Source: Chrysoperla carnea
Taxonomy: Eukaryota; Arthropoda; Insecta; Neuroptera; Chrysopidae
DNA length: 64,000 bases
Direction of reading: 5' to 3'
NCBI RefSeq assembly: GCF_905475395.1
Contig: NC_058342.1
Span: 19,316,640-19,380,639 of the forward strand
This document shows, one piece after another, positions 1 to 11,322 of the stretch (position 1 is its first letter; every line of letters begins with the position of its first letter). Below the pieces are notes generated by a model. The model made no database searches and was not told where the DNA came from. It saw only the letters and a list, made by a program, of their open reading frames with translations. Both the position numbers and the translations under genes were made by a program.

Positions 1-1860
1 AAGCAGTAATTAAGTTAAAAATAATAGCCATTGAATTGAATATTAAAAGGAACAGTTAATAATTGATTAAATAAATGTATTTCATAAAATCAGACTTTAT
101 TCCAAGGAATAATAATTGTAAATTAGAACGTATTACATTAAATTAAGTTAGTGGAAACACAACCTCAAATATGTATGATATATTTTCAATTACATTATTT
201 ATTCATTTGATGAAAATCTTATGTGATATTTTATTATATACAATGTTGTCAACTTTTAACTATACGCTCTTTTTATATGTATATTGATCAGGACCGTGAC
301 TAGAGTGTGGCAAAGGAGGTACCCTCCACCGGCGCAACAGAAATTGAGCCGCAAAACAAAAAGAATGTTTTGTACGTAAAACAAAATTTTTGTAAAGAAT
401 CATATAAAAAACGCAATCGTAGAGAATTCTCTGAACTCCGGAATAACTTGGCGGCACCAATAGTTTATATATTTAAATTTTCATGCAGCAAAAATGTTTA
501 TTGGCTCCAAAGTTATTGCGAAATAAAGGGCGGATTTTCTAAATTTATTATAAATATTTATATTCTTCGCTTTCATTAAAAATGGGAATGAAGTTATTCT
601 TTAAATTTATTATGATTTATTTTAGAATAACTTTGGACCTAATTAAAACGAAATTTCGGAAATTTCTAATGATTCTGGCTCATAGTTTAATTATTTGGCG
701 CTGGTTAAATTACAAACGCTTTTTTTATGGCTAATCTTAAGCATCAAAGCTAAAAAGACCTTTACCTTTGAAAAATAAGCTGGAGATAGAGAAGACAAAA
801 TCGATGCCTCTTATAATTTTCCGAGATGACCCTACTACATAAATATTTTGGAAAAATTTTGGAAAAATCTGCAGTATGTCACCAATATAATTTACTCTTG
901 TGCTTAATACTCTCTGTATCAGAATTTTCAGAATTAAAATCGTAAGAGTTAATCCCGATATATGGTTACGGCCCTGATTTTGATTTACTGTTTGGTTCTT
1001 AAGACGGGAGTTACTTCTTAATGTGCATTCATGTGGAAATTTCTTTATATATTTTTCAAGAATATCTACAGGAAAATATTGTTTGATTTATTACTAGGGT
1101 TGCCAACTCCAAAATTATCAACTACAATTACTTATGTATTTATGATTAATTGTTTAAAAATTTTCATACGATTTATGAGGATTTGAAGCGCAAAAATGAT
1201 CGTTCTCATGGTTGAAAATAATGTTAAAAATTAAATTTTTAAGCTACCAAAATTCGTAATAACTATCGTTTGAAACAAAATCTTATCAGATTTCTCCATT
1301 TCTAAGCAAAAATTTTATTGTTCAAGTTTGCTGTGATTAAATTGCAAAAATTATTTATTATTAATACTGTAATAGAATTGCAAAAAACAAACTAAATAAA
1401 AAATATTGGCACGTTCGTTAAAAATTAACTATAATTATTTTAATAATTATTTAAGAATTTTTGTAGACATAAAAATTGCATTTTGTACATTAATTTTCTT
1501 GTCTTAAAAACGACTGTTTTTGCATCTTTTTTTAAAAATAAACTATTTCCATTGATTGATATATACAGAATTTTTGATAAAAAAAAGTTCTTCGCTTAAA
1601 TGCGTAGAATTCATACCTTTATCCGGGGACCGAAGACGCACCTCGAAAACATTATAGCTATTAACATTATTGTTATAGCATACCCTTTCTAGCGCTAACA
1701 TTGTTGACACAAAAATCAAGAACTTTGCTTCAAAATGAAAGAACAAAAAAACTTTGCCTAAATATAAACTATAATTTCCCACTACTACTCAATTAATTTG
1801 ACATTTTTTCAAGTCGATTGGTGAATTTTCAAATACGTAAAGAACAGAAAACGTAATTTT
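1..1860. other. No supported gene; A+T-rich DNA
   Basis: Only short open frames occur here, and all are A/T-biased. A 90-codon frame at 307-579 has no recognisable domain and overlaps an open frame on the other strand. I found no terminal repeats, tRNA boxes or strong splice-like borders. Confidence 0.6.
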
Positions 1861-1959
1861 GGCTGGTTTACCCATTTTCGGAGGGGCTGCAAGGAAATAT
1901 TTTAAGTTTTCCCATATGTTTAAAGAAATTCCCAGTAGAATGTCGAAAACCGCATATTT

Positions 1960-2115
1960 CATTCATATCGAAAGACCCAAGAATAAAATTTTTCGACATG
2001 TGCCTTGGTTTTCGAAATACCGAAATCTAAATAATTCAATAAAACTTTCAATTTTCGATATTTTGAATATTACTCCAGATATAAGTCAAGTTATAACAGA
2101 ATTCACTATCAAAAT
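1960..2115 (-). repeat. Dispersed repeat R5, diverged copy
   Basis: Text such as TTTTCGAAATACCGAAA and TTTCAATTTTCGATATTTTGAA is the reverse complement of the better-preserved copies at 51985-52230 and 53445-53640. The open frame over it (1859-2143) therefore looks like repeat sequence, not a gene. Family identity is unknown. Confidence 0.5.
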
Positions 2116-2149
2116 TGAAAATAAAAATATTTTAAATTTATGACCCCAC

Positions 2150-3062
2150 TACCGGACTCTTTCATCTTTAATTAGTCGGATTCAATGGCTTTTTATTTTT
2201 TTGTTTTCAATAACTTATTAACGTTTATGAACTTATTTTTACTGTTGATGTAAGGTATGTTTTTTACTATTTGCCCACATTTCTTTTAGATGCGATCAAA
2301 ATTTTGATAACATATGCTATAAGGAGACACCCATAAATTAGCTGAGCATTTTTTTATTCTATGTAGAGTGTAGATCCCTCCCTCCTTTAGGTGAGATTTG
2401 TTGGGACTGCCCCCCTCCCCTTGCGTGTAGATTTTTTTGCAATATGAGTTTATACACAAAATTTGTACTGAATGCTTACGCTTATAAGCTGCATTTTTTT
2501 TTATCTCGAAATAAGCATTTTTAATAATAGCCATGAGAATTTTTTAAGCGGCCAAAATATTTTTATTTTTTTAAACTTGACATTAGATTTTTATTATGCT
2601 CTTCCCCTTACCAATGAGATTTGGTCAGATTTTCTTGAACCCTTCTCTCCCCTCCCTTTGTGTTTACGTAATTTTTGCATGTCCCCTAACTAGTTAAACA
2701 CAAGTGCACAACACGTTTTATTCTAATGCATCTATAGCCATCAGTAGGTTTAATTAAAAATTGCGATTCCCCACAAATGATGTAACATCAGGTGGTACGG
2801 CATTTGAAAAAATTTAGTTTAATAAAGTTACAAGAGTATACTTTACCATAGTATCATTTACAAGATCTTGTGATTTTATAAGTACGAAAATGTTTTTGAA
2901 ATAACATCACGTATCACTTTTTCGAGTATGAAATTCAATTAAAAAACGAAATCATATAAGAAAAAATTGTAGCAAAATTCTACGAAAGTGACGAAATCAA
3001 AGTAATATATAATCTAAATTTTATATCTGTGAACAAAGAATAGAAAGTAAATTTAGCACTCT
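2150..3062. other. No supported feature
   Basis: A+T-rich sequence with two C-rich patches near 2370-2420 and 2640-2690. The short frames have no recognisable motif. Nothing else is supported. Confidence 0.5.
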
Positions 3063-3570
3063 TTTTTATAGCATGTATATGACAAATACGAAGGTATACT
3101 ACGTTTAGTCCCAAGTTGGTAACACTTAAAAATATTGATACCATGAACAAAATTTTGGTATAGGTGTTCATCTAATTAATCCATTTTTAGTTGTCTGTCT
3201 GTCGTCTGTCTGTCCGTCTGCCATCGCCATTACTCAAAAACGAAAAGAGATATCAAGCTGACGAAAAAACTGAGGTCAAGTTCGTAAATGAGCAACATAG
3301 GTCAATTTGGTCTTGGGTCCGTAACACCGATCTTGTAAACCGTTAGAGATAGAACAAAAATTTAAATTAAAAAATGTTCCATATAAAAAAATAAACAACT
3401 TTTGTTCGCAACATTTTTTCGTAAACATCACTGTTTACCCGTGAAAGAACAAGTTGTATAGTATGTATGTTATGGCTGTATCAGTTATATATGTGTGACA
3501 TGTATGTATGTGTAAAGTGACAGATTAATCTATACTGTCTATACATGGTATTTCAACAATTAACTCCATT
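3063..3570 (+). mobile_element. DINE-1/Helentron-like non-autonomous element, copy A
   Basis: Orientation runs from the TATACCATGTATA end to the CACTTGTT end. The start is a diverged TTTTTATAGCATGTATATGAC. It then carries the family text TTTAGTCCCAAG, a GTCTGTCTGTC tract at about 3193-3222, and the core ACTCAAAAACGAAAAGAG. It reaches the inner inverted repeat TATACATGGTAT at about 3540, followed by half of the 3' hairpin. The last approximately 30 bp are lost. There is no coding capacity. The DINE-1-like assignment rests on shared architecture (subterminal inverted repeats, microsatellite core, 3' hairpin), not on a database match. Confidence 0.75.
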
Positions 3571-3897
3571 AAGGATGTATGAGTATGGCAATTTTTTTAT
3601 AGGTAGACTTTTACTCAAAGAATATGTGGTTAAAATTTATATCAAAGAAAAAAATCATTGAAAAGCGATATAACATACGTTGGCTCTCATGGAGAAATCT
3701 AAAAAAACGATATATTTTGAAAGTTTTTAATAATTTTTACTTGGAATGAATGAAAACAAATGAAAAATAAACTTTTTAAACATATAAGCAATGACATAGA
3801 AATGAATTTTCTATGATGTTTCATGTTAAACCTTTCTTTTTGTTACTTTTTAAACTTACAATTCAACGAAACAAAAGTAATTCGATATAACAGTATT

Positions 3898-3960
3898 TTT
3901 TTTTTCTTAAATCATTTAAACTTTTATATTATCATAATTTTTTGTCTATTAACAAGTCTC
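3898..3960 (+). repeat. Short dispersed repeat R8
   Basis: TCTTAAATCATTTAAAC, TTATATTATCATAATTTTT and TAACAAGTCT recur in the same order at 45070-45145. The shared stretch stops about 45 bp before the SINE that begins at 4004. Family unknown. Confidence 0.6.
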
Positions 3961-4003
3961 TTGGACGTACGTCCATAAGTCTCTCATATCTTTTTTTAAA
4001 GAT

Positions 4004-4300
4004 CGCCCTATTAGCTCAGTTGGTTAAGGCGTATCCAATTACGTCCGCGGTATGCTTAGGGTAGAGGGCTCGATTCCTCGCCGTCGCAAAAAAATTAATT
4101 TAATTATTAGTTGTGATGGGCTGGTGTAGTGCTTGGTATATGCATGACGAAGGTACATTCAGCCTCTGAAATTGAGGAGCTGATAAATGAAATTATCAGC
4201 GGAAAGGTGGTAAAACACATATATGGTATCACAATGGGCTCTATAGCCTAAGTGTGTCCTTCGTGGACAGCCAATATAACCTAACCTAACCTAACCTAAT
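4004..4300 (+). mobile_element. tRNA-like SINE with (CCTAA)n tail, copy 1
   Basis: The head CGCCCTATTAGCTCAGTTGG looks like an RNA polymerase III A box, and GGCTCGATTCCTCG about 50 bp on resembles a B box. A conserved body follows, including the hairpin CTGATAAATGAAATTATCAG and GTGTCCTTCGTGGACAGCC. The 3' tail is four CCTAA units. Short flanks AAAGAT before and after may be a target-site duplication. Pol III transcription and LINE-driven mobility are inferred from the family type. Related copies lie at 5461, 15081, 19326, 21889 and 50968. Confidence 0.85.
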
Positions 4301-5069
4301 GGCAAAGATAATTTATTAGTTCATTGTTAAATTATGTAAGTTAAATTGAAAAAAAATTATTTTTGTCATGTAAAAATTGAGCGGACGCTAACGATAGTAG
4401 AGAGATTTTATTTTTAATCCTTGCTAATCCTCTTTACTCGATTTAATTACCTAAAAAAATTGTCCAATTTTTTAACGATACAAAAAATACAAAAATAATT
4501 GAAAATTCATTGCATAATTCATCATCAAAGAGAAAATTTTTGATATAATATTGCAAAAAAAAAGTAACACACATATTTACAAATTTAAATAAAATATTCT
4601 CGACGGTATACTTTTTTCATTTTCAAATTCAAGTTTATGTGAATAAACCCACAACTACGGAAGCCTGAATGGCTCACAATCAATTTATGAGAAAGTGGCG
4701 CTACTGTAGCTTATTTTTTAAATGTGTACTACCCACAAGTATAAAACCAACTTTTAAAAAGCCCCTTGTTCACTTTCAAAAAGTGCACTTGTGACTTGTG
4801 GTAGTACAAAGCGACAAGGCATAATAAAAATTTGTGTTGAGAAACTTGATACTAGATAAGTACAAGTTTTCTAATAAGCACGATAAGATTTTAGATAGCC
4901 TTTTTTTATTGGACAGCCAGGTGAAAAAACCTCTAAAATACGGAAAAATTCTATTTTTGGACATGTTAAAAAACGAAAAGTGAGAGAGTGATAAAAAGTT
5001 TTAAGAAACAATATGCCAGGGCCTAAAAGAAGGCAGTTAAGGTGAATAATCAGTGCGATGATTATTTCA
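4301..5069. other. No supported feature
   Basis: A+T-rich spacer between the first SINE and repeat R3. Short open frames only, with no recognisable motif or repeat terminus. Confidence 0.5.
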
Positions 5070-5460
5070 GATGAAACAGGGTTTTCAATCCAGAAGTGTC
5101 AATTTTGCTGAGAAAGCCCATATCTTGGTCCAAAATGCTCAGACGGGAATTTTTTATAGCTCATTTTCAAGAAAAACAAACAAGCTTTGTGATATTAACA
5201 TATTTATTGTAAAATAGTTTTTAAAATTTTGATACGCTTCTAAATTTTTTATGAAATTTAGTGTTAATATTTTTCACTTTTTAAAATCTTCTTGCAAAGC
5301 GGCAAGTGGTTATAAAACTTTTGAGCAAACAATTCAAAAACTAGAATGTACAAGTTTTTAAATGAACTATTGAGGTTTCAAATTCGATGGTTTTTCGCGG
5401 AGATAGAGTTTTTTAAAATTTAAGTAAAATTTTGTGTAAAAATCGAGTGTCTTTAATAAT
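5070..5460 (-). mobile_element. hAT-like non-autonomous element R3, truncated copy
   Basis: This stretch is the reverse complement of 58690-59140, sharing for example GTAAAATTTTGTGTAAAAAT and TTGGCGCAG. The 58.7-kb copy begins CAGGGGTCGACCACC, which resembles the CAGGGGTCGGCAAAC-type terminus of hAT transposons. Here that terminus has been replaced by a partial SINE. No coding sequence remains. Confidence 0.55.
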
Positions 5461-5660
5461 TTGGCGCAGAGTTAAAACGTAACCAATTCCGTCCGCGGTA
5501 TGCTTAATGCTTGCATGCAGGAGATGCATTCAGCCTCTGCAATTGAGGAGCTGATAAATGAAATTATCAGCGGAAAGGTTGTAAACCACATATGTGGTAT
5601 CGCAATGCGCTCTATAGCTTAAATGTGTCCTTCGTGGACTGCCAATATAACCTAACTATC
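5461..5660 (+). mobile_element. tRNA-like SINE, copy 2 (degraded head)
   Basis: The body from CGTAACCAATTCCGTCCGCG through CTGATAAATGAAATTATCAG to TCCTTCGTGGACTGCC is intact. The first 20-25 bp of the head and the B-box region are gone, and the tail is one CCTAA unit. It abuts the R3 hAT-like copy, so one insertion probably disrupted the other. Confidence 0.8.
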
Positions 5661-6478
5661 AATAAATGGAATAGTTTGTTTTTATAAAAAAATTTTATTT
5701 ATGTTACAATTTATTGTAGCATAAATTGAGAACTATTTATTGTTCGTAAGAAAAATTTTGGTGGCTCTTTAAAAGAGCCACCCTGGCCGAACCTTACCCA
5801 ACTACTTATAACTAAATTTCCATCTCCTTGACGCAATTTTTGAACTGAAGGTGAGCAACTAACTATATTGTCTGTACTAATATATTTATATCCATATATA
5901 TTTAGTATAGCAGTACATACACTTGTGATAAATAATAAGTCTTTTCTTAAGTAAAGTCTCTCTAAATGGATGTTCATTAATTCAAAATCTTTGACTATAT
6001 ACCCATTGAATGTTGCTCGCATTCCAACTCAATGTTTTGTATATCATTGAACCGTTAATTTAAGATATTACAATACAATAAACCATCTCCTCTCCTATGT
6101 TTTATGCAATGTAATATACATCACTATTAGAATATACCGGTTGTTCGTTTTTCTTTGAATTTTAACTGTTTTTTTTTATTTACCTTGCGTTTTAACCACT
6201 CAAAATATCCTTTTAGTGCGCCAATATTGATGATATACAATTTCAAAATAGATAGGACCTTAGGAAAGGATAAAGTGTACTTTTTGTCGCGAAAATAAAA
6301 CTTGAAGCGAGTTAAATAGAAAATTTGTAAGAGGATTCAATCAATTCTCAAGTTAGGGATATTTTAGCTTATATATCAGAATAGGACAATAGGCTATAAT
6401 CTATTTTAATATTTAATTTAATTTCTAAATCATAACTCTCAGTAAATAGGAAAATCATTTTAAAATGTACGTCACAAC
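5661..6478. other. Spacer with a perfect 23-bp palindrome
   Basis: GGTGGCTCTT and AAGAGCCACC at 5760-5782 form a 10-bp stem around TAA. A 103-codon minus-strand frame (5711-6022) covers it but has no recognisable domain, so I do not call a gene. The rest is featureless A+T-rich DNA. Confidence 0.5.
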
Positions 6479-6512
6479 AGGCTGTTTTTCCCAAAAATGG
6501 GAAAAACAGCCT
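6479..6512. repeat. Perfect 15-bp hairpin
   Basis: AGGCTGTTTTTCCCA (6479-6493) and its exact reverse complement (6498-6512) are separated by AAAA. No run of T follows directly and no gene lies next to it, so a terminator role is not supported. Confidence 0.85.
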
Positions 6513-6691
6513 CTTCTATATATATGTTAGAAAGATTCGGTTTGTTTGCTTTGAAACTTCATGAAACTTAGGATAAAAATTGAAAACTTTTGAATTTTCA
6601 ACCCTCAAAATCAATTTATTTTATTTTTGAATTTACAGTTTTCTACCTCATAGGTTTTTCCTGAGATGTGGGGCCATGGCAGCCCAGGAAG

Positions 6692-7010
6692 TCAAGCTTA
6701 CTAGTAATAAGTTAAGCTTACTAGTAAGCTTATTAATTAATTTATAATTAAAAATGCTATATTCTATTTTAAGAAATTGAATATAGCATTGTTATTTTTT
6801 CAATCTCTTAAGAAATTTGTTTAGCTAAGCTAACGCAGCTCCTGCGCTGCGAATTTTGTTAGGTTTTTGTTTGCGAGTGGTAAATAAAGTGGATAAATAA
6901 GGACAAAGTCTTTTCCCTACATAAATAAGGACAAGGTCCTTTCCCTACATTCATATAGCGAATCAATGATTCGCTATATGAATCAACGATTCACTAAATG
7001 AATCAATGAT
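6692..7010. repeat. Cluster of small palindromes and a tandem duplication
   Basis: In order: repeated AAGCTTACTAGTAA words (6692-6730); a hairpin AATGCTATATTC/GAATATAGCATT (about 6753-6790); a direct duplication of ATAAATAAGGACAA(A/G) plus CCCTAC (about 6893-6948); and a perfect palindrome built on TTCATATAGCGAATCA with its complement (about 6949-6983), followed by decaying GAATCAATGAT copies. No single element boundary is clear. Confidence 0.7.
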
Positions 7011-7039
7011 GCATTAAATTAATCGCGACCGAAGACGTG

Positions 7040-7273
7040 AGCTAGTTCAGTATAAATTTAATTCATTAAAACTACTTCATCATTTTCTTATAAAATAGTT
7101 TGAGAAGAAAATGTATTGAATCTGTCTTCACCCTCTACTGTACTAATTCCTATTCATAGAATTTTAGAGACAAAGTCATATAACGATATAAAACTTCGAA
7201 CTTCATCTTCACACACTACACCGTCCAGATTGTTTGTTGAAAGTGTAACATTTGTTAGTTCACTAAGTGTCAT
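7040..7273 (-). pseudogene. Possible decayed coding fragment, unidentified
   Basis: From an ATG at 7271-7273 the minus strand reads about 40 codons beginning MTLSELTNVTLSTNN. After a stop the same frame continues as IGISTVEGEDRFNTFSSQ, then meets further stops. The acidic, balanced composition is unlike the Phe/Ile/Tyr-rich noise frames nearby, which suggests an old transposase or gene piece. I do not recognise the family, and chance is not excluded. Confidence 0.2.
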
Positions 7274-7443
7274 TTTATTACAAGTTTAAAAAAAAAAAGT
7301 TTTTCTCAATCATTCTGTATATAATAAATATATTTATATAATAAATAACAGTAAGTAAACTTTTCTATGTATAGTCAAAGCCGATTATAATGTCAGGTTT
7401 ATACAATTAGGGCGGTTATATCCGACATAAGGGGAATATTCGA

Positions 7444-7862
7444 CTTTTTTCGTCAAGTAAGTGACAGATACCCACTCTTAGATAGCCACACCTACATACA
7501 TGTCACACACACTGATATTCCCATATAATACATACTATATAATTTGTGCCTAATTTACTCTCGCGGGTAAACAGTGATGTTTACGAAAAAATGTTTCAAA
7601 CAAATTATTTATATTATTTATTTATTTATAACGAACATGTTTTATATGTTAACATCTTAAAATTTCAGCTTGATATCTCTCTTCATTTATGAGTTATCGT
7701 GTTACCAGACAGACAGACAAATAACCGGAAATGGACTAATTATAGGAGACTTTATGAATACCTATACGAAAATTGTTCATAGCATCAATATTTTTAAGCA
7801 TTACAAACTTAGCACTAAACTCCTTATATTTTGATATATTTCATATATACATGGTATAAAAA
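7444..7862 (-). mobile_element. DINE-1/Helentron-like element, copy B
   Basis: Reverse orientation. It runs from family text near the hairpin end (GATAGCCACACCTACATACA) through GTAAACAGTGATGTTTACG and a short GTCT tract to the TTTCATATATACATGGTATAAAAAT end. The hairpin end itself is missing. Non-coding. Confidence 0.75.
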
Positions 7863-8358
7863 TGAATGCACTAACAATGTACTTGGAATGGGTATGTTGA
7901 CTTACGGATAGAAAAGTGAAGTTGGTTTTCGAAAATTTTTCGAAGTACGTAAAATATGAACGTTAAAAACTCCTAATTAAAAAAAGAGGAAGATATAGAG
8001 TGATGACGTCATTGTATCGCGATAGAGATTACATATAAAAACTCTATTTTGCAAAAAGAGATTTGCAATAACCTTTGAATGCTTATAACTTCTTCGTTTT
8101 TAATGAATTTTTACTTAACTTTTAAATTGTGTTAAGGTATCAAGTGTACTTTTACATTTTGGTGGGTTATGTGGTAAATTCGATATTAGTCATCTACCCC
8201 ATTGCCGATGTTCTTTTGTTTTTTTCGTATGTATAATGGGCACAAGAATATGACATATGAAAAGATTTCGAAAAAATTCGTATATAGTTTGGTGTTTCGA
8301 TACTTTTCTAAAGCCCGTACGTATGTGTATATGATTGAATTTAGTTTGTGCCTTGCCA

Positions 8359-8608
8359 ATACGCCATGGGAACTGATTCTAGCGCTGTTTGGTGGTAGAA
8401 AGTAGAAGCTGTCTATGACAAATCAAATTTCAAAAGAAATATGAGTACGAACGTGTCAATACTTAAAATAATTTAGTCTTTTTTATTTCACTCATTGTCA
8501 AAATATAAATAAACAATTCAATCATAGCCATGCATAAGTTTGACTTGTCATAGGCCGCCTCTATTTTCTACCACTAGACAGCGCTAGAATCAGTTCCTAT
8601 GGCGAATT
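8359..8608. mobile_element. Foldback/MITE-like element with ~60-bp arms
   Basis: CGCCATGGGAACTGATTC, TAGCGCTGT, GTGGTAGAAA and CTATGACAA (8361-8421) recur as an inverted copy at 8547-8606, enclosing about 125 bp of A+T-rich DNA. Arm identity is high but imperfect. There is no ORF and no clear target-site duplication. Superfamily unknown. Confidence 0.7.
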
Positions 8609-9019
8609 CGTCGAAATAATCAATTCATCGTTATAACCAATTTTGACTGTATTTATACTAAATAACAGTACATAAAACTTTACCAGTATATACCCGTCTT
8701 TGTTATACATGTACATACTAAATAATATGTTTCTATACAAAATTTTATCATAAACTGCTACGAAAAGTAAGTTTGTGAAACAAAGATATAATGAATATAT
8801 AAAGACATTTATCAAAATGTACAATTGTGTAATTTATTTGATGGATATAATAATGTTGTCTCATTCTAACTGTATAATGTTCTTTCGCACTCTAAACTAT
8901 ATTGTACAGTCTACATGAATGACAGACTGATCCACTAAAAGTGCTACGCTTTTTCAAGCTTTTATTTAATTGGTAATGTTCTATGCATAAACTAGTAATA
9001 AAAAAAAATTTTAGTAAGT

Positions 9020-10380
9020 AATATTTAAAATTTGTTACAGAAAAATTAGGTAAGGTGATAGAATTCTCACAAGTGACATGTTCTACAAAACTAGCATAAA
9101 TAATCTATAAATTTGTTCTTATGTTTGTCTTTTTTTCACTTTTTTAATGGAAGAGTATTTTACATGGCATGGAACTATAAAATTTTTTTTGTTCCACTGT
9201 ACCTGGGTGGGAAAATTAACATGATTTTCGAAAAATAAATGTATTCATGGCAGATAGAATATGAATATCTATAACATATCCAAATCGATAGAGTTAAGGG
9301 TATAATCGTAGTGCTAGAAATTCAATTGTAACTTTAACTATTCTTATCTGGAACTGCTTTTATTTCTAAATTTTTTTTCTACCAATGAATATTCCAGAGG
9401 ATTCTTAAAAAAATTATAAAGTTTCACGCCAATCAAAAATTTGTACATAACTGCCTAAAACCATAAGTTATATATTGACTTGAGAAAATAATCCACTTGA
9501 AATAAGGAAACTATATAATTTAAGTTAGTATTTTTGGACATCAGTATCAAAAAAAAAAGATATAAGATACGAAAAAAATGATACAGCCACAAACTTAATA
9601 AACTTTTGAAACTGATTTCGGTAAACAAGTACTTTAAATACTTAATATCATATAAAGAGTATATTTTCTTAAACCAACATATTCCTTGCAAATCGTACAT
9701 TTTTAATAGTAGATTATAAAAGTGATATTTTCATGTTAATAAATTATGGTAAATATTATTTCCTACAAAATTTATTATTATAAAAAGTGGTTCATTTTCT
9801 GAGTTCAATTTATAACTTCCATTATGGTTTAAGGCAGTTATGTTCAAATTTTTGATTGGCATGAAACATTCTCTAATTGGAGTGAAACTTTTTAATGTTT
9901 TAGGAATCCACTTAAATAGTCATTGGTGGAAAAAAACATTTATAGAGAAAAGCGGTTTTCCATCTAAGAGTGGTTAAAGTTACAACTGAATTTCCAGCAC
10001 TGTGGCAACATCCTTTACTCTATCGCTTTGAAATTCGGATATGTTACAGACATTCATATTCTACCTGCCATTAGTACCTGCCATTTATTTTTCGAAAATT
10101 CTGTTATTTTTCCCAATTTACGTTTTTCACACCCAAGTACAGTGGAATAAAAAATTTCTGTTGTCCTAGAGCAGGTAAAATATCCTCCCATTAAAATAGT
10201 CAAAAATAAAATGACAAAATTTTGGTTCTTTAGAGCGTAGTCATACGAAATTTTGCAATTTTTCTTGTCTACCAGTAATTTGTAGAAGTATTTTTACTAG
10301 TCTTACAGAACATGTCACTTGTAAGATTCTGTAACTTTAATTAATTTTTCTGTAACAAATTTTAAATGTATCTTAAAAAT
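9020..10380. mobile_element. Large foldback repeat R6 with ~450-540-bp arms
   Basis: The left arm (about 9020-9465) and right arm (about 9830-10380) are inverted copies. Paired blocks include ACAAGTGACATGTTCT with its complement near 10310, a CCACTGTACCTGGGTG block with the CACCCAAGTACAGTGG block near 10135, and CCAATCAAAAATTTG with CAAATTTTTGATTGG at the inner ends. The roughly 365-bp centre is A+T-rich, and the open frame in it (9455-9700) has no recognisable domain. Related arms sit in the opposite arrangement at 25000-25575. Family unknown. Confidence 0.75.
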
Positions 10381-10769
10381 AATGCCACCTTTTTTTCTAT
10401 TTCTAGTTTATGCCTGTTGAAAAAAGTTTATTAATTAAAATCCGATTCCATGTTTATAATATTATTGAATTGAAACATTATTTTATTGAATCTACATAAT
10501 AATTTCTTCCCGAAATTAATAGTTCCATGGAAATGAAATTAGATTGTTATTTCGTTGACTCAAGAAAGTATTTACTTGTTTTATAACATCGAAAGCCAAT
10601 TAAACGCGCTTTTTATTGTGGAAAATGACATATTATATTAGATCAATGTACACTGTTGAAATAACTGTGTGCGTCAAAGTGTCATGATTGTGCATGGATT
10701 ATTCGCATGCTTGAAGCGCGATTGTTTCCTACATTGTTTTCAAAATTAGGTTAAGTATACTCGATGAAT

Positions 10770-11073
10770 AGATGATATTATCATTTTTGATTGAATCAGG
10801 TCAGAATTTCTGGAGTAGGTAGAACTACCTACTCCATCTATTATATCCAAAAGGTCTGGATGTATTGGTGCGCGAAATAATAAGTGCATTCCTAGCACTA
10901 TATCGATCATGAGCGATTTCATACTCGAATTGGGCTGATGACTGTGACGTGCCCATCATCTTTTTTTCAGGGTTGGATACGAGCCTATCGATGATATTAT
11001 TATTTTTAATTGAATCAGGTCCGAGCTTCTGGAGTAGGTAGAACTCCAACTCCGTCGCTATTTGATGTACCAT
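10770..11073 (-). repeat. Local direct repeat with an 82-codon frame of unknown origin
   Basis: GATGATATTAT, TTGAATCAGGTC and TTCTGGAGTAGGTAGAACT occur at about 10770-10834 and again at about 10989-11056, a spacing of about 219 bp. A minus-strand frame (10825-11073) spans the interval and contains SSAQFEYEIAHDRYSA. A similar peptide, KCKLKYKLAHERYSA, is encoded on the plus strand near 47830, so a repeat-borne coding fragment is likely. I do not recognise the protein. Confidence 0.4.
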
Positions 11074-11279
11074 TCTGTATTTGTTCCTGTACGTTGTAAT
11101 ATATTTATCTTTTTTTATTAATACGATATGTTTTATCTTTGTCTTACGTGTTAAGTTGTGTATACAGTTGATATTAAAAATATTTTACGTGTAGGTATTA
11201 TAGACGTTACGTAACGTTACCATTAACATCAACTAAATTTTATTTTTCTGTAAGATGTGTATTTATATATATTATGTGT

Positions 11280-11322
<43 letters not shown>

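Noticed and set aside
4279-4302. Interstitial telomere array
   Set aside because: The CCTAA units occur only as the tail of a SINE and are too few for a telomere-derived tract.
5711-6022. 103-codon minus-strand frame
   Set aside because: No domain, no splice or promoter context, and a palindrome runs through it. Chance is sufficient.
6479-6512. Rho-independent-style terminator
   Set aside because: The hairpin is in eukaryotic DNA with no adjacent gene, and no T run follows the stem.
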